From an uncultured Bacteroidales bacterium (GTDB lineage: Bacteria > Bacteroidota > Bacteroidia > Bacteroidales > Bacteroidaceae): a stretch of 64,000 bases of DNA. The notes below the pieces were generated by a model. It made no database searches. It was not told where the DNA came from and saw only the letters and a program-made list of their open reading frames with translations. Positions 1 through 8,447 of the stretch are shown one piece after another. The translations under genes were made by a program, and so were the position numbers. Location of the stretch: contig CADAJV010000001.1 in assembly GCA_902788275.1 (NCBI GenBank), positions 1-64,000 of the forward strand, written 5' to 3'. How positions within the stretch are numbered: the stretch's first letter is position 1; every line of letters begins with the position of its first letter.

Positions 1-104
1 TATTCTAATCAACGCTGCTATGCAATAAACATACAACTAACGCAGTCAGAATTGGCTGCATTATGAGTAATCTGTGCCAACATCTATATCATTACCAAAA
101 AAAC

Positions 105-180
105 TAACTGCGACTAAACCAAATTTAATCGCGAGAAGAAAAAATTTAACTGCGACTAAACGAAATTTAATCGCGAGAAG
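105..180. repeat. Two-copy direct repeat, 34-bp unit
   Basis: A 34-bp unit (105-138 and 147-180) is repeated with one base difference; each copy starts TAACTGCGACTAAAC and ends AATCGCGAGAAG. It lies in the gene-free first 275 bases of the window. Similar words (TAATCGCG, CGCGAGA) recur in repeat blocks near 29.6 kb and 51.65 kb. No gene is seen here; a short frame running through the repeat has no gene-like features. Confidence 0.8.
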
Positions 181-274
181 CCAGAGGTTTCCTCGCTTTA
201 AAATTAAAATCCATAGCTTTCCTGCGCGGCTCCACAGCTTTATTTGTCTTGCCTGCAGCTTGTGAGAAAATACG

Positions 275-310
275 TTCAGCCGCCGATGCCCGGAGGCACC
301 AGCGGCTGAA
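275..310 (-). terminator. Hairpin terminator of the first surface-protein operon
   Basis: A 9-bp perfect stem (275-283 with 302-310, TTCAGCCGC/GCGGCTGAA) lies about 35 bases past the stop of the small acidic gene at 346-519, followed on the minus strand by CGTATTTT. The CAGCCG stem core recurs in the terminators at 8198-8232 and 11834-11871. Confidence 0.7.
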
Positions 311-316
311 ATAATT

Positions 317-351
317 ATCAATTGTTAATTATCAATTATCAATTATCAATC
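317..351. repeat. Heptad tandem repeat (ATCAATT)
   Basis: Five 7-nt units of ATCAATT or close variants run across the stop codon (346-348) of the small acidic gene. Change in copy number would alter the 3' end of that gene and its spacing to the terminator. It belongs to the dispersed 7/8-nt repeat set seen across the window. Confidence 0.75.
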
Positions 352-519
352 GTTCCACTCCTCCTCTTCTTCTTCGTCGTCAAAGATGCTGGTGCCCCAG
401 AACTTCTTGGACTCAACGAGTGAGGGATCGGTCACGGGCTCTCCGCCCTTGCTTACGGTAATCATTAAGGGCGCAGTCTTATACTGCATCAATACTGGTG
501 CTATATATTCTTTTTTCAT
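346..519 (-). CDS. Small acidic MKKxYxxP protein, copy 1
   Basis: This encodes 57 residues, starting MKKEYIAP and ending in a very acidic tail (KKFWGTSIFDDE followed by a run of Glu, WND). It is one of four paralogues in the first 12 kb; the shared features are MKKxYxxP at the start, a Gly-Gly segment near residue 25, SK.FWGTS.FDDEE, and an acidic end. There is no signal peptide, membrane segment or known catalytic motif. It follows the large secreted gene at 658-5658 on the same strand and precedes a hairpin terminator, so it is probably the last gene of that operon. Function unknown. The paralogy makes it a confident gene despite its size. Confidence 0.85.
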   Translation of the reverse strand: MKKEYIAPVLMQYKTAPLMITVSKGGEPVTDPSLVESKKFWGTSIFDDEEEEEEWND

Positions 520-596
520 AGTCATTTGAATATTGAAAAATTAAAAGATTGAAAGATGAAAGTACTTCAATTCTTTAACTCTTTAATTTTTTAATT

Positions 597-704
597 CTAA
601 TACAGTACTTTCTTGCCATTTACGATGTAGAGCTGGCCCTTCTGCGGAGCAGCAACCTTACGGCCCTGCAGATCGAAGTAGGTTTGAGATTCGAGGTTTG
701 AGGT
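597..704 (-). other. Out-of-frame C-terminal sorting tail
   Basis: On the minus strand this DNA encodes, in a shifted frame, the tail YFDLQGRKVAAPQ through VNGKKVLY, the same ending as the secreted protein at 12092-15268. About 98 bases (607-704) are identical to 12103-12200. In the gene at 658-5658 a 5-base deletion next to a heptad repeat (681-704) throws translation out of frame, so the protein ends at 658 and not at 597. The tail is probably a secretion or anchoring signal that is no longer translated. Confidence 0.8.
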
Positions 705-3700
705 TCTCTTTGGCTCCGGCGCCGCCCACTACTGCTGCGGGCAGGTAGGCCTTGTAGGCAGGCAGGGTCATGGCTCCTGCGATGCGGAAGACTGCGGTGC
801 CCTGGTTATTGTAGAGTATGTATGCCTCGTTCTCACCGACGGTCTTGCCCTCGGTTCCGGTGCCGACCAGCAGGTTGCCGGCAATGCTGTTGCCGGCACC
901 GTCGGCGGTAAAGAAGTTATACTTCACGCCAGCCTCGCCTGCAAGGATTACAGGCTCATTGGCTGCCAGCACGCTGCCGCTGAGCTGGGTCAGCTCAACC
1001 TCCGTGCCGTCAAGTCCGGTAATGCCGTAGGCCGTCACGCCCTCGGGAATGATGAGATCCTGCTCAGAGACATAGGTGCTGTAGCCCGTTGCGCCGATGG
1101 TGATTTCCTGCGGCAGGTTGAGCATCTTGGCGCGGAAGGCATCGATGTCATCAGAGCTGATACCGAACTCCGTGGTCAGATATGTACGGAACTTCTCCTC
1201 CAGCGTTGCGCCCGACAGACCCTCAATCATGGTGAACATGTCGTCGAGCTGGGTCTTGGAGCACGGTGTGTTGAGGTTAGAGAAGTTGGTAAGTTCGTAG
1301 TCCTTATAGATGTCGCTCTTGCTCATACCGAGCACGCCTTCCAGCAGGAATGCCAGGGTGCCGGTGCGGTCACGGCCGATGGCGCAGTGGAAGTAGACAG
1401 GCTTATCGTTCTTCACACAGTCAAGCACGTACTGCACGCAAGCGATGTACTGTGACTTGCTGCCTGTGAGTCCGTTCATGTGGCTGGCGGTCTGGGCAAG
1501 CATGATACGGTTGTACTCTACGTCGCTGCCAAGCAGTGAGGCCGACATGCTGCCGTCTTGACTGCCGTCGCGCAGGTCGAGCTCAGCCCTGACGCCTGCA
1601 TCACGCACGGCCTCGATGCCCTCGGGGGTGATGGTGGTGCTGGTGAAGGCTGCGCCACGGAATATCTTGCCGTAGCTGACGGTATAGCCGCTCTCGGTGG
1701 GCCAGCCGCCGAGGTCACGGATGTTGGAGATGCCGTCGGCCTTGATCATGCGCACCTGGCCGCTGGTGGTGAAGGAGGAGTTAATCAACTCTGTCTCTGC
1801 TCCGCCCACGGTGGCTGTTACCTTATAATAATATGTCTTGCCGGGTATGAGGTTATAAATCTCATAGGAGGCGTTGCTGTTGTCAACGCTTACGGTGGTG
1901 GCGTCGGCAAAGGTGGATGATGTGCTCCATGTCACTTGCTGTGCCGTGGAAGAGGCATTGCGTGTCCAGAATACGGTTGCAGGCACGGGCTGGTCGAGGC
2001 GAGCGGGCGGGTTTTTCTTATAGGTGCTCACCTTGCTGCCATCGCTGGCGGTGTATTCAAAGTCGTGAACGAAGCCACGCACTCTGCCGTTCTCAAGGTT
2101 GAAGTCAAGCGGATACTTGCCCGGCTCAGCAGGATGGAAGTGCCAGTGGATGCGTGTCTCGCTGTCGGTGCAGTTGCGTGTCTTGGCGCCATAGTTATAG
2201 TAAGCGTAAGGCAGAGTGGCAGAGCCGTTGAAGAGGCCCTGAATCTTGAATGCGCCGCCGGCTACCCAGGTGATAATTTGCTCGTTGTCGGGACCTGCGG
2301 TTAGCGAGATATACTTATCTGACGATGTAGCGGAGGTGGCGCCGATGATGGTGCCTACGTACATGCCTGTTTCAACGCTCTGGATGAGCCAGTTGCCACC
2401 CTGACGGGTGAGCTTGAAGAAGAACTTCTCCTTAGAAGCGTCGTAGGGAGTCTCCAGCTTGAGGCCCTCAGTGTCAGCTGTGGCTGCATTGGCGTAGAGA
2501 GCGTAGGGCTTGTACATATTCTCGATAGCGTAGTAACCTTCCTGGAGCTCGTTAGTCTGCAAGTTGTCGGAGGCAATGATGATGCCGTTGATGGCAGTGT
2601 TGAGCTGCTCAAGAGTTGCCGTCTCGTCAAGGGCGCTGGCAGCAGCGATGGCATCGCTGAGAGCCTGCACGCTGGCCGGGGTGTAGCAACCGGGGTCAGT
2701 ACCCACTGCTGCGCCTGACGGCACGGGAGTGTTGGCAATCATGGTCTGCAGGTCGGCGTAGGTGTAGTCTATCCAAAGGTCGCCGATGATATCGTATTGG
2801 CTCCATACGGCGTCGGCCTTAAAGGCGGAGTACATGGTGGGGCGTACATGAACATTGGCACCGCTAAAGTCAAAGGTGTAGTTGCGCAGTGTGGGCACTG
2901 CGTTGCAGTTCATATATACCTCATACTTCTTGCCGCCGTAGATGCAGAGCTTGTCGCCCCAAGTGTTGGCTGCGATGTTCTCGCCGAAGTTGATGGTGAC
3001 GAGCTGTTTGTTATAGCCCAATGCCTCGTAGTCCATGCTGGTGACGGAGTTGGGCACGGTAATCTCTGTAATCTGGGTGTTGTAGATGGTCTTGTATCCG
3101 AGCGATACGATGCCCTCGGGCAGGGTAAGCGAGGTGATATTTGCGCCCCAGAAGGCGTAGTCGCCAATGGCGGTGACGTTAAAGGTCGCGCCCTTGATGG
3201 TCACAGTGGCCGGAATGGTAATCTCGCCCGTGTAGGTAGAGGCGTTGCCAGAAGCAGGCTGGTTCTCATTGGGATAGGTGACAGCCACGGTGTTGTCGCT
3301 CGTGATAATGTACTTGATACCGTCAACGGTCAGGTCATCTTCGGTGATGGTGCTGTTGTCCTGCGGTATGGGGTAGGTGGCACCCTGCACCCAGTTGCTG
3401 GCGGAGAGCTTTGCCGGCAGCGTACCGTCGGTCAGCTGGGCGGTGGTTACTTCTGTAATTGTTGGTATGACTGTAGAAGATGTGCCTGTAATAGGTAAGC
3501 CTTCTAATACGTAGTTATTTGTAAAGAAGCTTGAACTCCTGACATTGTTTCCAACAAGAGCACCTGTACGTGTCGCTCCAGTGGCACTGGTTACTGTGCC
3601 TATACATAAATTGTTAGAACAGTTAAGGTTACCATAATTACCCGCATAGCCTAAGATTCCACCATGGTAAGCGCTGTTGCCACTTGTGCCAGTAGAAGAA

Positions 3701-5658
3701 AGGGAACCGGAGAAAAGACAGTTGGTGATGGTGGTATTAGCTGCACTATTCCAGCCGACAATACCGGCCACCTGCAGATTGGTGCCATATCCATTAGCAG
3801 TTCCGGCATATACACATCGGTTGATTGTGGAGGAAGCGGCTCGGGCTACTACTCCAGACAAACGAGTGCTGATTGTTCCTGTGCTGGGAGCGGTCAGGTT
3901 GACGTAGCTCCATATATCTTGCACAGTATGATTGCCATCACTATTACCAATAACACCTGCAACAAAATGATTCTCAGAAGTGCCGACAGTTGTTGCACTA
4001 CCGTAGATTTTAAAATTCTTTACATCTTTGGTTCCAGAATGGGTGCCGATAAACGCGGCATAGGCTGTGGCTTCGTCTGCACTTATGTAGAGGTTGTTAA
4101 TGCTATGACCTTGGCCATCAAATTCACCAGTATGTTTATATGGAGTGCTGACAGTACCTTTTCCGTTTGTGGTTGATGTCCAAGTGGAGTTGCCCATTGG
4201 TGTCCATGGGCGGTTCTCCAGGTCGATGTCGGCAGTAAGCTTGAGATTATAGGTTGTGCCTGTACCATCATTCACCTGCTGAGCAAACCAGAAGAGTTTG
4301 CCGCCGTTGTCGATTAAGTAATACCCGTCAGCATCCTGAGTGGCTTCCTCATAGGGAGCGGTACATGTTGCATCGGTGCAGAAGCCGTTGACGAATGAAT
4401 GTGTATGACCGGCAGGCTGCGCATTGGGGTCGCTGGGATAGGGAGTGGCGGCACCCTGTGCCCAGTTGTCGCCCAAGGCAGCTGTCACAGTGCCGTTGGC
4501 GAGCTGGGCATCGTTTACTGCGGTATATGAGATAGTCGCGGATATGCCGGAGGTGCTGCCCTTTTCAGATTGGCCGGTCAGTATGTAGCAGTTGTCGAAT
4601 GTCGTTGCAGTCACATTACCGTTGCCAGCGCCAATAAGGGCACCTGTGCGGGTTGCGCCAGAGGGAACTTCGTAGGAACCTGCGCTGAGGCAATTCTTAA
4701 AGCTCGTGCCTGATTTGCCGATATAGCCGGCAATACCACCGACGTATGCACCGGTATTGGTAGCCTTGAGTGTGCCAGTGAAGAGGCAGTTGGTAACTTT
4801 CATGTTGTTGCCTGAGTTACCAGCTATACCAACGATGCCTGCCACCTGCATGGCAGTGCCGTAGCCATTGTTGGTGCCTGAGTAAGTGCATCGGTTGATG
4901 GTGCCTGCGTTTTCCTCGCGGGCCACAATGCCGGCAATGCGCACATCGGCAGTGGCGTTAGGAGTCTCTATGTTGACAGAGCAAATGATGTCCTCCACTA
5001 TGTTGACACCGGCATTGAAGGCTATCACGCCAGCCACGCAGTGATCGGCAGTATTACCTGTATAGGTTACGCTGCCTGCAATAGTGAAGTCGTGCACCGA
5101 AGTGGTGCCGCTGTGGTAGCCTATAAAGGCTGTGTACTTGGTATTGGTGTTGACGTTAAGGCCGGTGATGCTGTGGCCCTGGCCGTCAAACTCTCCTCCA
5201 TGTTTGTATGAAGCCGTGCCCATGGGAGTCCAGAGGCGATTCTCAAGGTCGATGTCGGCAGTGAGCTTGGCGTTGAAGGCTGTGCCCGCGCCGTTATTCA
5301 CCTGCTGGGCGAGCCAGAAGAGCTTGCCGCCGTTGTCAATCAGGTAGTAGCCGCTGTCATCCTGCGAGGGAGCCTCGTAGGAGCCGTCGGTGCCGAAACC
5401 GTTGGTGTAATCCAACTGCGGATCGGGGTCTGTCGATACAGTAGCCGTATTCAGCGGTGAATAGGCATAGCTGTCAGTGCCGCCGGCAGTTACGATATCC
5501 ATCGTGTTGCCGCCAAAATGCACCTTGCTGATGTCAGCGAGGTTATAGCTGGTGATGGTGCCGCTCTGCGACAAGTGCAGATAGAAACTACCTTTTTGTG
5601 CAGATGCTCCTAAAGTCATCAGCAGCGTTGTCAATAGAAAAAATAATGTTTTTTTCAT
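658..5658 (-). CDS. Large secreted chimera with tyrosine phosphatase domain (tail frameshifted)
   Basis: This encodes 1666 residues with a signal peptide (about 1-20). In order it shows two long GLUG-like repeat blocks (DIDLENR..WTPMG near 134 and 476, each with Gly-rich beta repeats), a BspA-like leucine-rich stretch (about 800-900), an alpha-helical FIVAR-like segment (about 960-1035), a beta-rich module, an Fn3-like domain, and a tyrosine phosphatase domain (NIRDLGG near 1310; catalytic HCAIGRDRTG, His1424/Cys1425). A C-terminal beta module follows that also occurs in the protein at 12092. The last 15 residues are out-of-frame because of a 5-base deletion, so the sorting tail is lost. It lies 25 bases behind the glycosidase-like gene, in one operon. 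Secreted phosphatase activity is inferred from the intact motif. Confidence 0.88.
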   Translation of the reverse strand: MKKTLFFLLTTLLMTLGASAQKGSFYLHLSQSGTITSYNLADISKVHFGGNTMDIVTAGGTDSYAYSPLNTATVSTDPDPQLDYTNGFGTDGSYEAPSQDDSGYYLIDNGGKLFWLAQQVNNGAGTAFNAKLTADIDLENRLWTPMGTASYKHGGEFDGQGHSITGLNVNTNTKYTAFIGYHSGTTSVHDFTIAGSVTYTGNTADHCVAGVIAFNAGVNIVEDIICSVNIETPNATADVRIAGIVAREENAGTINRCTYSGTNNGYGTAMQVAGIVGIAGNSGNNMKVTNCLFTGTLKATNTGAYVGGIAGYIGKSGTSFKNCLSAGSYEVPSGATRTGALIGAGNGNVTATTFDNCYILTGQSEKGSTSGISATISYTAVNDAQLANGTVTAALGDNWAQGAATPYPSDPNAQPAGHTHSFVNGFCTDATCTAPYEEATQDADGYYLIDNGGKLFWFAQQVNDGTGTTYNLKLTADIDLENRPWTPMGNSTWTSTTNGKGTVSTPYKHTGEFDGQGHSINNLYISADEATAYAAFIGTHSGTKDVKNFKIYGSATTVGTSENHFVAGVIGNSDGNHTVQDIWSYVNLTAPSTGTISTRLSGVVARAASSTINRCVYAGTANGYGTNLQVAGIVGWNSAANTTITNCLFSGSLSSTGTSGNSAYHGGILGYAGNYGNLNCSNNLCIGTVTSATGATRTGALVGNNVRSSSFFTNNYVLEGLPITGTSSTVIPTITEVTTAQLTDGTLPAKLSASNWVQGATYPIPQDNSTITEDDLTVDGIKYIITSDNTVAVTYPNENQPASGNASTYTGEITIPATVTIKGATFNVTAIGDYAFWGANITSLTLPEGIVSLGYKTIYNTQITEITVPNSVTSMDYEALGYNKQLVTINFGENIAANTWGDKLCIYGGKKYEVYMNCNAVPTLRNYTFDFSGANVHVRPTMYSAFKADAVWSQYDIIGDLWIDYTYADLQTMIANTPVPSGAAVGTDPGCYTPASVQALSDAIAAASALDETATLEQLNTAINGIIIASDNLQTNELQEGYYAIENMYKPYALYANAATADTEGLKLETPYDASKEKFFFKLTRQGGNWLIQSVETGMYVGTIIGATSATSSDKYISLTAGPDNEQIITWVAGGAFKIQGLFNGSATLPYAYYNYGAKTRNCTDSETRIHWHFHPAEPGKYPLDFNLENGRVRGFVHDFEYTASDGSKVSTYKKNPPARLDQPVPATVFWTRNASSTAQQVTWSTSSTFADATTVSVDNSNASYEIYNLIPGKTYYYKVTATVGGAETELINSSFTTSGQVRMIKADGISNIRDLGGWPTESGYTVSYGKIFRGAAFTSTTITPEGIEAVRDAGVRAELDLRDGSQDGSMSASLLGSDVEYNRIMLAQTASHMNGLTGSKSQYIACVQYVLDCVKNDKPVYFHCAIGRDRTGTLAFLLEGVLGMSKSDIYKDYELTNFSNLNTPCSKTQLDDMFTMIEGLSGATLEEKFRTYLTTEFGISSDDIDAFRAKMLNLPQEITIGATGYSTYVSEQDLIIPEGVTAYGITGLDGTEVELTQLSGSVLAANEPVILAGEAGVKYNFFTADGAGNSIAGNLLVGTGTEGKTVGENEAYILYNNQGTAVFRIAGAMTLPAYKAYLPAAVVGGAGAKENLKPRISNLLRSAGP

Positions 5659-5683
5659 AAGTGTGTATTATTGGTTATATTAT

Positions 5684-7378
5684 TTACTTTGCAATTATTA
5701 TGTTGGGAACCTTGCGTACCGAACCGCCGCTGAGACGGTTGACTACGCCGGCACCATTGACGTAGAGCGTTGACGAGCCGCCGCCGTCGAGGTTGATGGC
5801 GTCCACAAGGCCAAGGTCCTCGGCGAGGTTGACCATATTCTCTATCTTGAGACCGTCGGCATTGGCTATACGCCCTTCAACGACAACCATATAGACCGTT
5901 CCGTCCTGGGTTCTGCCTATCATGGAGCGCGGGTTGACGCCGTCAAACGACGATGAGCCTGTCTTGACATTGGTCATGCTGGTGCCACCCAGACGGAGCA
6001 GCGGACCTGTGGCCAGGAAATTGTCATACTGACTGCCCCAGTTGGCGAGGTCGGTGGCGGTGTTGGTGTCAGCATTATACTGCCACATACTCATCTGGCC
6101 GTTTTTGAATCCTACGATGCCAGTGCAGCGAGCCTTCTCGCCACTGTCGGTGGTTGCCACCTCGGTTCCGTTGACCCACAGTGCAGTGATGGACTTGATG
6201 GTGCTCATGTTGAAGTAGCTGCCGTTGATGGCTACAGCGGCGCCGGCATCGGCAGCAAGGCCGTTGGTGCCCTTGGTGGAGCCCTCCACGTTATATACGG
6301 CGGTGGCAAGCTGCGTCTCCGGGTATTTGGCTATGGCTATGGTCTGGGTGCTGTTGTATAGCCCTGCGAAAGTGGCCTTGCCGTAGGTGACGTTGCCCCG
6401 GGTCTGCCATCCCCAGTCGGCGGAGGTGAGGAGGTATGTGTTAGTGTTGGTGGTATTGGCAGCGGGTGCATAGACATAGTCGTCAGTAAACACGATGTCG
6501 TAGCAGGTGCCGCCCGTGTTGGCAATCACAAATCGACGGCTGTCGGCATCAATCAGCATCTTGCTGGCATTGGCGACGCCCGTGGCTATACTGTAAGAGC
6601 CGAAGGTGATCACGCCGTTGGCTGCCAGTGTGTAGGTGGTGCCGTTGAGGGTCTGGGTATTGGCTGCAGCACTCATGTCGGGAGTGTGGGCCGAGGGTAT
6701 GCGCTTGAAGCAGTGTCCCTCGCCAAACCAGATGGGAGAGCCGGTGTAAACCTTCGATGATGGTCCATTGGCCTCCGGTGCGTCGGAATAGTAGAGGTCA
6801 GAGAGGGCATCCACATTGCTGGTAAAGGTGGTGCCGTCGGCCTTGGTGATATTTACCACGTTGGTCTGAGCGGCATCCTTGGCGTATGCAAACGGAGTCA
6901 GCTCTACATCCACGCGCTTGGTTGTGCTGCCGTCCTGGCAGGCGATAGCAAAGGTGCGGCTGTCGGGAACGAGCTGCAAAGCCTTGGGTGTGTAGCTGAG
7001 GCCTGTGGCAATGGTGGCACTCACGCTGTTGGAGGCAATGACGTAGTCGGTGATGGTCAGTTCGCCACTTGCAGAGGAAAGAACATAGCGATGACCGTTG
7101 AGCTCCTGTGTCAGCTCATTGCCGCTGGGGGCAGGGTCAACGGTATTCTCCGACACTCTGAACAGATTGCATCCGCCGAAGTCAATCTGCGGGCCGTAGT
7201 AGGCACCGTGTACGCAGGTGGAGGCATCCTCAGAGGAGAAAGTGATTTTCTGTTTCTCAGCCACCTGAAGCGACACCACATCACCAGCCTTGCGGTAGAT
7301 GTTGGCATACGCGTTTTGGGCTGCAGCACTGCCGCTTATCATGAGCGACAGTAGCAGAAATAGGAATTTTCTTTTCAT
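5684..7378 (-). CDS. Secreted phosphodiester glycosidase-like (NAGPA domain) protein
   Basis: This encodes 564 residues with an N-terminal signal peptide ending near AAAQ. A short N-terminal module (VVSLQVAEKQKITFSSE) is shared in style with other secreted proteins here. Residues from about 360 to the end match the NAGPA/phosphodiester glycosidase family (DUF2233): AINGSYFN, GIVGFKNG, NPRSMIGR, VVVEGR, AINLDGGGSSTLYVNG. In characterised relatives this fold cleaves sugar phosphodiesters; the substrate here cannot be read. It is the first gene of an operon with the tyrosine-phosphatase chimera and a small acidic gene, driven by a strong promoter at 7412-7442. A recognisable C-terminal sorting tail is absent or weak (KVPNIIIAK). 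Confidence 0.85.
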   Translation of the reverse strand: MKRKFLFLLLSLMISGSAAAQNAYANIYRKAGDVVSLQVAEKQKITFSSEDASTCVHGAYYGPQIDFGGCNLFRVSENTVDPAPSGNELTQELNGHRYVLSSASGELTITDYVIASNSVSATIATGLSYTPKALQLVPDSRTFAIACQDGSTTKRVDVELTPFAYAKDAAQTNVVNITKADGTTFTSNVDALSDLYYSDAPEANGPSSKVYTGSPIWFGEGHCFKRIPSAHTPDMSAAANTQTLNGTTYTLAANGVITFGSYSIATGVANASKMLIDADSRRFVIANTGGTCYDIVFTDDYVYAPAANTTNTNTYLLTSADWGWQTRGNVTYGKATFAGLYNSTQTIAIAKYPETQLATAVYNVEGSTKGTNGLAADAGAAVAINGSYFNMSTIKSITALWVNGTEVATTDSGEKARCTGIVGFKNGQMSMWQYNADTNTATDLANWGSQYDNFLATGPLLRLGGTSMTNVKTGSSSFDGVNPRSMIGRTQDGTVYMVVVEGRIANADGLKIENMVNLAEDLGLVDAINLDGGGSSTLYVNGAGVVNRLSGGSVRKVPNIIIAK

Positions 7379-7411
7379 TTTATTTTATTTGAATATTTTG
7401 TTTTTATGTCA

Positions 7412-7442
7412 CAAAAATAGAATAAACTTATATAATGACAAA
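7412..7442 (-). promoter_or_regulatory. Bacteroidetes-type promoter
   Basis: On the minus strand TTTG (7439-7442) and TATTTTTG (7412-7419) are separated by exactly 19 bases, the consensus for the primary sigma factor of Bacteroidetes. It sits 34 bases upstream of the start at 7378 and should drive the three-gene operon. Confidence 0.8.
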
Positions 7443-7543
7443 ATTTTTAATATAAAAATAGCAAAATAAGCAGCAAAGTACGCTTTTTATATGCATTTTT
7501 ATGTATATTTATTATTTTTCTGCCGTTCTTTCGTTTTCATTAG

Positions 7544-7771
7544 ATAGATTTCCGTGCATACTTCACCACCAACAACGCAAGCCCCTCCAACGGATTCACT
7601 ATCTCGGTGAATGATGATGACGTAACAGCTATCTCCGCCCTTGTCGGCGAAGGCGACACTACCATTACTGCCATATATACAGTTGACGGAAAACAAGTTG
7701 GTGACCTCCAGCAGGGACTCAATATCGTGAAGCTCAGCAATGGTAAGACTAAGAAAATAATGATAAAGTAA
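7544..7771 (+). pseudogene. C-terminal remnant of a large secreted protein
   Basis: An open frame without a start codon runs from a stop at 7541-7543 to TAA at 7769-7771. Its product (DFRAYFTTNNAS ... AIYTVDGKQV ... GLNIVKLSNGKTKKIMIK) aligns with the last 75 residues of the protein at 8448-11387 (RAYFTVSGAGS ... IYSTDGTRLG ... GINIVKQANGKTRKVFVK), including the sorting-type tail. The rest of the gene is gone; upstream lies the divergent promoter of the neighbouring operon. It is the 3' stump of a lost paralogue and stands 9 bases before a small acidic gene, keeping the large-small order seen elsewhere. Confidence 0.85.
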
Positions 7772-7780
7772 GATTCAGCT

Positions 7781-7951
7781 ATGAAAAAGACATATTCAAC
7801 ACCAGAGATACAGATTGTGTTCTTTGCAGCACCCGTAGTTATGCAGAGTCAAAGTCAAATTCAGGGTGGTGACGATGACGGCGGCAGCGGAAACGCCGAC
7901 TCCAAAGGATGGCAGGGTGGATTTCTATGGGAAGACTTCGAAGAAAACTAA
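7781..7951 (+). CDS. Small acidic MKKxYxxP protein, copy 2 (divergent)
   Basis: This encodes 56 residues starting MKKTYSTPEI and ending SKGWQGGFLWEDFEEN, with a Gln/Gly/Asp-rich middle. It is the most divergent of the four small paralogues: it keeps MKKxYxxP, the Gly-rich centre, SK followed by an aromatic residue, and the acidic end, but not the FWGTS.FDDEE block. It starts 9 bases after the stop of a large-gene remnant and is followed by a strong terminator. Whether it is still transcribed is unclear, since the upstream gene has lost its 5' part and no promoter is evident. Confidence 0.75.
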   Translation: MKKTYSTPEIQIVFFAAPVVMQSQSQIQGGDDDGGSGNADSKGWQGGFLWEDFEEN

Positions 7952-7969
7952 CCCTGTTCAATAATAATA

Positions 7970-8008
7970 GCAGCGTGTGGAACAAGTCCGCACGCTGCTT
8001 GTTTTTTT
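7970..8008 (+). terminator. Rho-independent terminator
   Basis: A 12-bp stem (GCAGCGTGTGGA with TCCGCACGCTGC) and 5-base loop are followed by TTGTTTTTTT, just after the small acidic gene ending at 7951. Between this and the next gene (8260) only a second, opposite-strand hairpin is seen. Confidence 0.9.
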
Positions 8009-8197
8009 ACGAAGATAGCGAAACCCTTAATTTAGGAAACAAATATACAGGCAATAGCCCAACACAATCTGCATAGCGGCTAATTAAGCCAAAGCCTTAA
8101 AAACTTTTTCTTGTGTAGGCTTACCCTTGGCAAGGAGAGTTTTGCTATCAGATACAACATTTAGCCTTAAGCCAACATTTATGGTGTGACAAGAAAA

Positions 8198-8232
8198 GCA
8201 GCCGTCGGCACATAAGTTGTACCAACGGCTGC
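8198..8232 (-). terminator. Hairpin terminator
   Basis: The stem GCAGCCGT/ACGGCTGC (8198-8205 with 8225-8232) is followed on the minus strand by TTTTCTT. It ends the operon of the secreted protein 8448-11387 and the small acidic gene 8260-8430. The stem core is shared with the terminators of the sister cassettes. Confidence 0.75.
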
Positions 8233-8259
8233 AATATGAAATGTGTGTCTGTATTCCGC

Positions 8260-8430
8260 TTAGAAGTCGATGTCGTCTTCTTCTTCGTCGTCGAAGACGC
8301 TGGTGCCCCAGAATCTTTTGGATTCGGCATCATCGCCTTCGTTGCCTTGTCCGCCACCGGAGATCATGAGAAATGATGAGCATGCCAGGCGTATATCTTC
8401 CAATGTTGGTGCTGAATATGTCTTTTTCAT
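8260..8430 (-). CDS. Small acidic MKKxYxxP protein, copy 3
   Basis: This encodes 56 residues: MKKTYSAP at the start, a short hydrophobic stretch (CSSFLMISGGG), then ESKRFWGTSVFDDEEE and an acidic end. The block SK.FWGTS.FDDEE is shared almost unchanged with copies 1 and 4. It starts 17 bases after the stop of the large secreted gene 8448-11387, on the same strand, and is followed by a hairpin terminator, so the two are almost certainly co-transcribed. There is no signal peptide of the usual kind. Function unknown. Confidence 0.87.
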   Translation of the reverse strand: MKKTYSAPTLEDIRLACSSFLMISGGGQGNEGDDAESKRFWGTSVFDDEEEDDIDF

Positions 8431-8447
8431 TTTCGTTTTCGTTTTCG

